Source of the DNA: Ruminococcus sp. JC304 | GTDB lineage: Bacteria; Bacillota; Clostridia; Lachnospirales; Lachnospiraceae | Direction: 5' to 3' | DNA length: 64,000 nucleotides | Assembly: GCA_000285855.2 (NCBI GenBank) | Contig: HE978651.1 | Span: forward strand, 1,755,105-1,819,104 | Shown here: positions 62,318 to 64,000 of the stretch, one piece after another | Numbering within the stretch: the stretch's first letter is position 1 | Layout of the letters: each line of letters opens with the position of its first letter | Made by a program: the position numbers and the translations under genes | The notes under the pieces: generated by a model | What the model saw: only the letters and a program-made list of their open reading frames with translations | What the model was told of the DNA's origin: nothing | Database searches by the model: none

Positions 62318-64000
62318 TTACCTACAGGTTTTCTTTCTGCGGCTTCTATATACCAATATAAAATATAAAAGGAGCCCCGCCAGAGTAAGTACTGCTCCGG
62401 TTTTTATGTAGGGAGTGCAATAAATAAGCTGTATGGTATGATGTCCCTCTTCCAATTCCACTGCCATATACATGGTATTGGCCTTCTTAAGCTCTGCCTT
62501 TTTCCCGTCCACATAAGCAGTAAAGCCTTTGCTGTAAGGAATTGCCAAAACCAATGCCCTTTTGCCTGAAACTGTAATCTCTCCGGTGATCTGGTTCTCT
62601 TCCTGGTTTATATTCTGAAGAGTTTCTGCCCCAAGCTCCTGTGTCTTTTCCTGGATTCCCTGTACAGGCTGGCACACAACCCGAAACTTATCATATGTAT
62701 AAATTCCTGTATTTTCAAAGGTAAGTGTGATCACTTTTCTGTTGGTTCTGGAATATCCCAGATTGCACAGGAAATTATGCCGTCCGCTGTATGCATTGTA
62801 TTTATCTGTAAAAATCTTAATACTTTTCTGCACATCACCGGAGGCTACTGACATTGCCGCTTCCTTTGTCTCCTTCCAATAACGCCACATACTGTCCTTA
62901 TTCCAGACTTTATTTTTCTCATAATCAGACAGGCTGTTCCACTGCTTTTTGCCGATCAGCTGTCTGGGAGAAAGGCTGTCATAATCCAGGTCATCTGCAA
63001 TAAGATAAGTCTCACATTCCGCCAGTCCGTTAAAGGCCAGCTTCAGGCTGGCACCCTCACGGGTTACATAAATTTTGCCGTCAGATACCGTACATCCCTC
63101 TCCCGGTTCTATTCTGTAATCCATAGATTCATCGTCAAAATAAGTAGAAGCTTTTGGCAGGGAACTATCCTCCAGCACAACTCCGTCCAGAAGAGCCTGC
63201 TGCTTTTTCACAACGTCCATTTTTTCATATTCAGACCTGGGAATGTAGCTGTCATAGGTATATCCCAGAGGCAGTGTGCTGTCTCCTGTATATGCCCTGC
63301 ACTCCTTGTTTCCCTTACCTGCTGAACCTTTTTTCCGGTTATATCCATAGGGCAGATATTTGTAATTATTGCCGCTGATCACAAAATATTTCACTGCAGC
63401 CAGACGGTCAAGGATCGTCCTGCTGTCCAGATTCTCATAATGCTGCTCCCAGGGCGTATTCAGATACATCTCATTAAAAAACTGACTGATACTTCCGTTA
63501 GCCAGGCTGAAATAATAGGCTGTGCTGTTGGTACCCATATACATGGACGTATTATCATAAGGAAGAGCACCATACTGGTCGTATCTGTACACCCCTTGGT
63601 CTCCGGTATTCAATACTGCCTTATCTGTATTGGATTCCAGCTTGTCCATTACATCCTCTTCCCCTGCAAACTCAGACAGATAATCCTTTTCATAGGAATA
63701 CTGATAGGACACGTTCAGCAGAATACTGACCACCAAAAGTCCGGAAAGCATGCCGCACATATATTTTCCCTGAAGGAAAATATTGCCAAAGGAGGTAACT
63801 GTAAACACAGCCAGAACCAGAACGATCACTGCCGCCATATTTCTCTGCGTCCGGGCTGACTGTGCAAATAAAGCCAGCACACAGTACACCACAGTCATAA
63901 CAAAGATTTTTTTCTTCTCCCTTACCTTAAGGGTAAAAAGCTCCGGATAGGCTTTCACAAAGATATATGCGATCATCATTCCATAGGCCCAGATCCAGCG
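62318..64000 (-). CDS. YfhO family membrane protein (partial)
   Basis: C-terminal part of a large polytopic protein; the frame is open to the window edge, so the N-terminus is missing. The visible part has membrane helices at the start and end, with an extracellular domain of about 400 residues between them that holds NTSMYMGTN, AAVKYFVISG and YDSYIPRSEYE. YfhO proteins are linked to glycosylation of lipoteichoic acid or surface polymers. It precedes the GT2-gtrA pair, fitting a three-part surface glycan system. Confidence 0.88.
   Translation of the reverse strand, partial: RWIWAYGMMIAYIFVKAYPELFTLKVREKKKIFVMTVVYCVLALFAQSARTQRNMAAVIVLVLAVFTVTSFGNIFLQGKYMCGMLSGLLVVSILLNVSYQYSYEKDYLSEFAGEEDVMDKLESNTDKAVLNTGDQGVYRYDQYGALPYDNTSMYMGTNSTAYYFSLANGSISQFFNEMYLNTPWEQHYENLDSRTILDRLAAVKYFVISGNNYKYLPYGYNRKKGSAGKGNKECRAYTGDSTLPLGYTYDSYIPRSEYEKMDVVKKQQALLDGVVLEDSSLPKASTYFDDESMDYRIEPGEGCTVSDGKIYVTREGASLKLAFNGLAECETYLIADDLDYDSLSPRQLIGKKQWNSLSDYEKNKVWNKDSMWRYWKETKEAAMSVASGDVQKSIKIFTDKYNAYSGRHNFLCNLGYSRTNRKVITLTFENTGIYTYDKFRVVCQPVQGIQEKTQELGAETLQNINQEENQITGEITVSGKRALVLAIPYSKGFTAYVDGKKAELKKANTMYMAVELEEGHHTIQLIYCTPYIKTGAVLTLAGLLLYFILVYRSRRKKTCR

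Noticed and set aside
1-64000. CRISPR arrays, insertion sequences, prophage and rRNA
   Set aside because: No regularly spaced direct repeats, transposase, integrase or rRNA sequence was seen on either strand.

Overview
The window reads as a chromosomal segment of a Gram-positive anaerobic gut acetogen of the Lachnospiraceae, most like Blautia. The basis is a complete carbonyl-branch Wood-Ljungdahl cluster, T-box leaders, Firmicute-type gene orders (lepB-ylqF-rnhB, DUF512-der-plsY-gpsA), strong AGGAGG ribosome sites and sigma-A promoters. The genus is an inference from gene content. There is no prophage, insertion sequence, CRISPR array or rRNA. Almost all genes lie on the minus strand; the plus strand holds a cytidylate-kinase-like gene, an aldo/keto reductase, prs and one tRNA-Pro.

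Layout. 1-5.3 kb: an esterase, rhaD, and an alkD-like/thiE/thiD operon. 5.4-20.7 kb: the acetogenesis island. Transcription enters at about 20.8 kb through a His-rich protein, CooT, CooC, CO dehydrogenase, a second CooC and acetyl-CoA synthase. A hairpin and a new promoter follow, then AcsD, AcsC, AcsE, AcsV, DUF3786, FchA, FolD and a glucosaminidase. The first block makes and nickel-loads CODH/ACS; the second carries the corrinoid methyl carrier, its methyltransferase and reactivase, and two folate steps of the methyl branch. Both promoters have Rex-operator-like palindromes upstream, and several gene junctions carry hairpins.

21-32 kb is housekeeping: gpsA-plsY-der-DUF512, prs, and rplS, a signal-peptidase-like gene, ylqF, rnhB, yraN and pgeF. 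The signal-peptidase homologue appears to have lost both catalytic dyad residues. 32-36 kb holds a MotA/MotB-type pair that resembles ZorA/ZorB of the Zorya defence system but has no ZorC, D or E; it shares a transcript with map. 36-45 kb: pheST under a Phe T-box, a YihY membrane protein, galM, a 6S RNA gene, thrC and a SleB-like hydrolase. 45.8-48.2 kb: an unusual methyltransferase - AspA/AstE deacylase - methyltransferase fusion. 48-53.7 kb: pflA-pflB, and leuA behind a Leu T-box. 53.8-64 kb: tRNA-Pro, a DUF1015 gene, the mocA-yqeC-yqeB selenium/molybdenum hydroxylase maturation genes, the cobT-cobU-cobS nucleotide-loop genes with a compact CobU-like protein and cobC, then gtrA, a GT2 glycosyltransferase and a YfhO membrane protein cut by the window edge.

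The parts fit together. PFL can supply formate to the folate branch; CODH/ACS joins CO, a methyl group and CoA; the cob genes finish the cobamide needed by the corrinoid protein; and the His-rich protein, CooT and two CooC proteins would handle nickel. The strongest leads for something new are the orphan ZorAB-like motor, the three-domain fusion, the signal peptidase without its dyad, a FolD that lacks cyclohydrolase residues beside a dedicated cyclohydrolase, and the His-rich CODH accessory protein.
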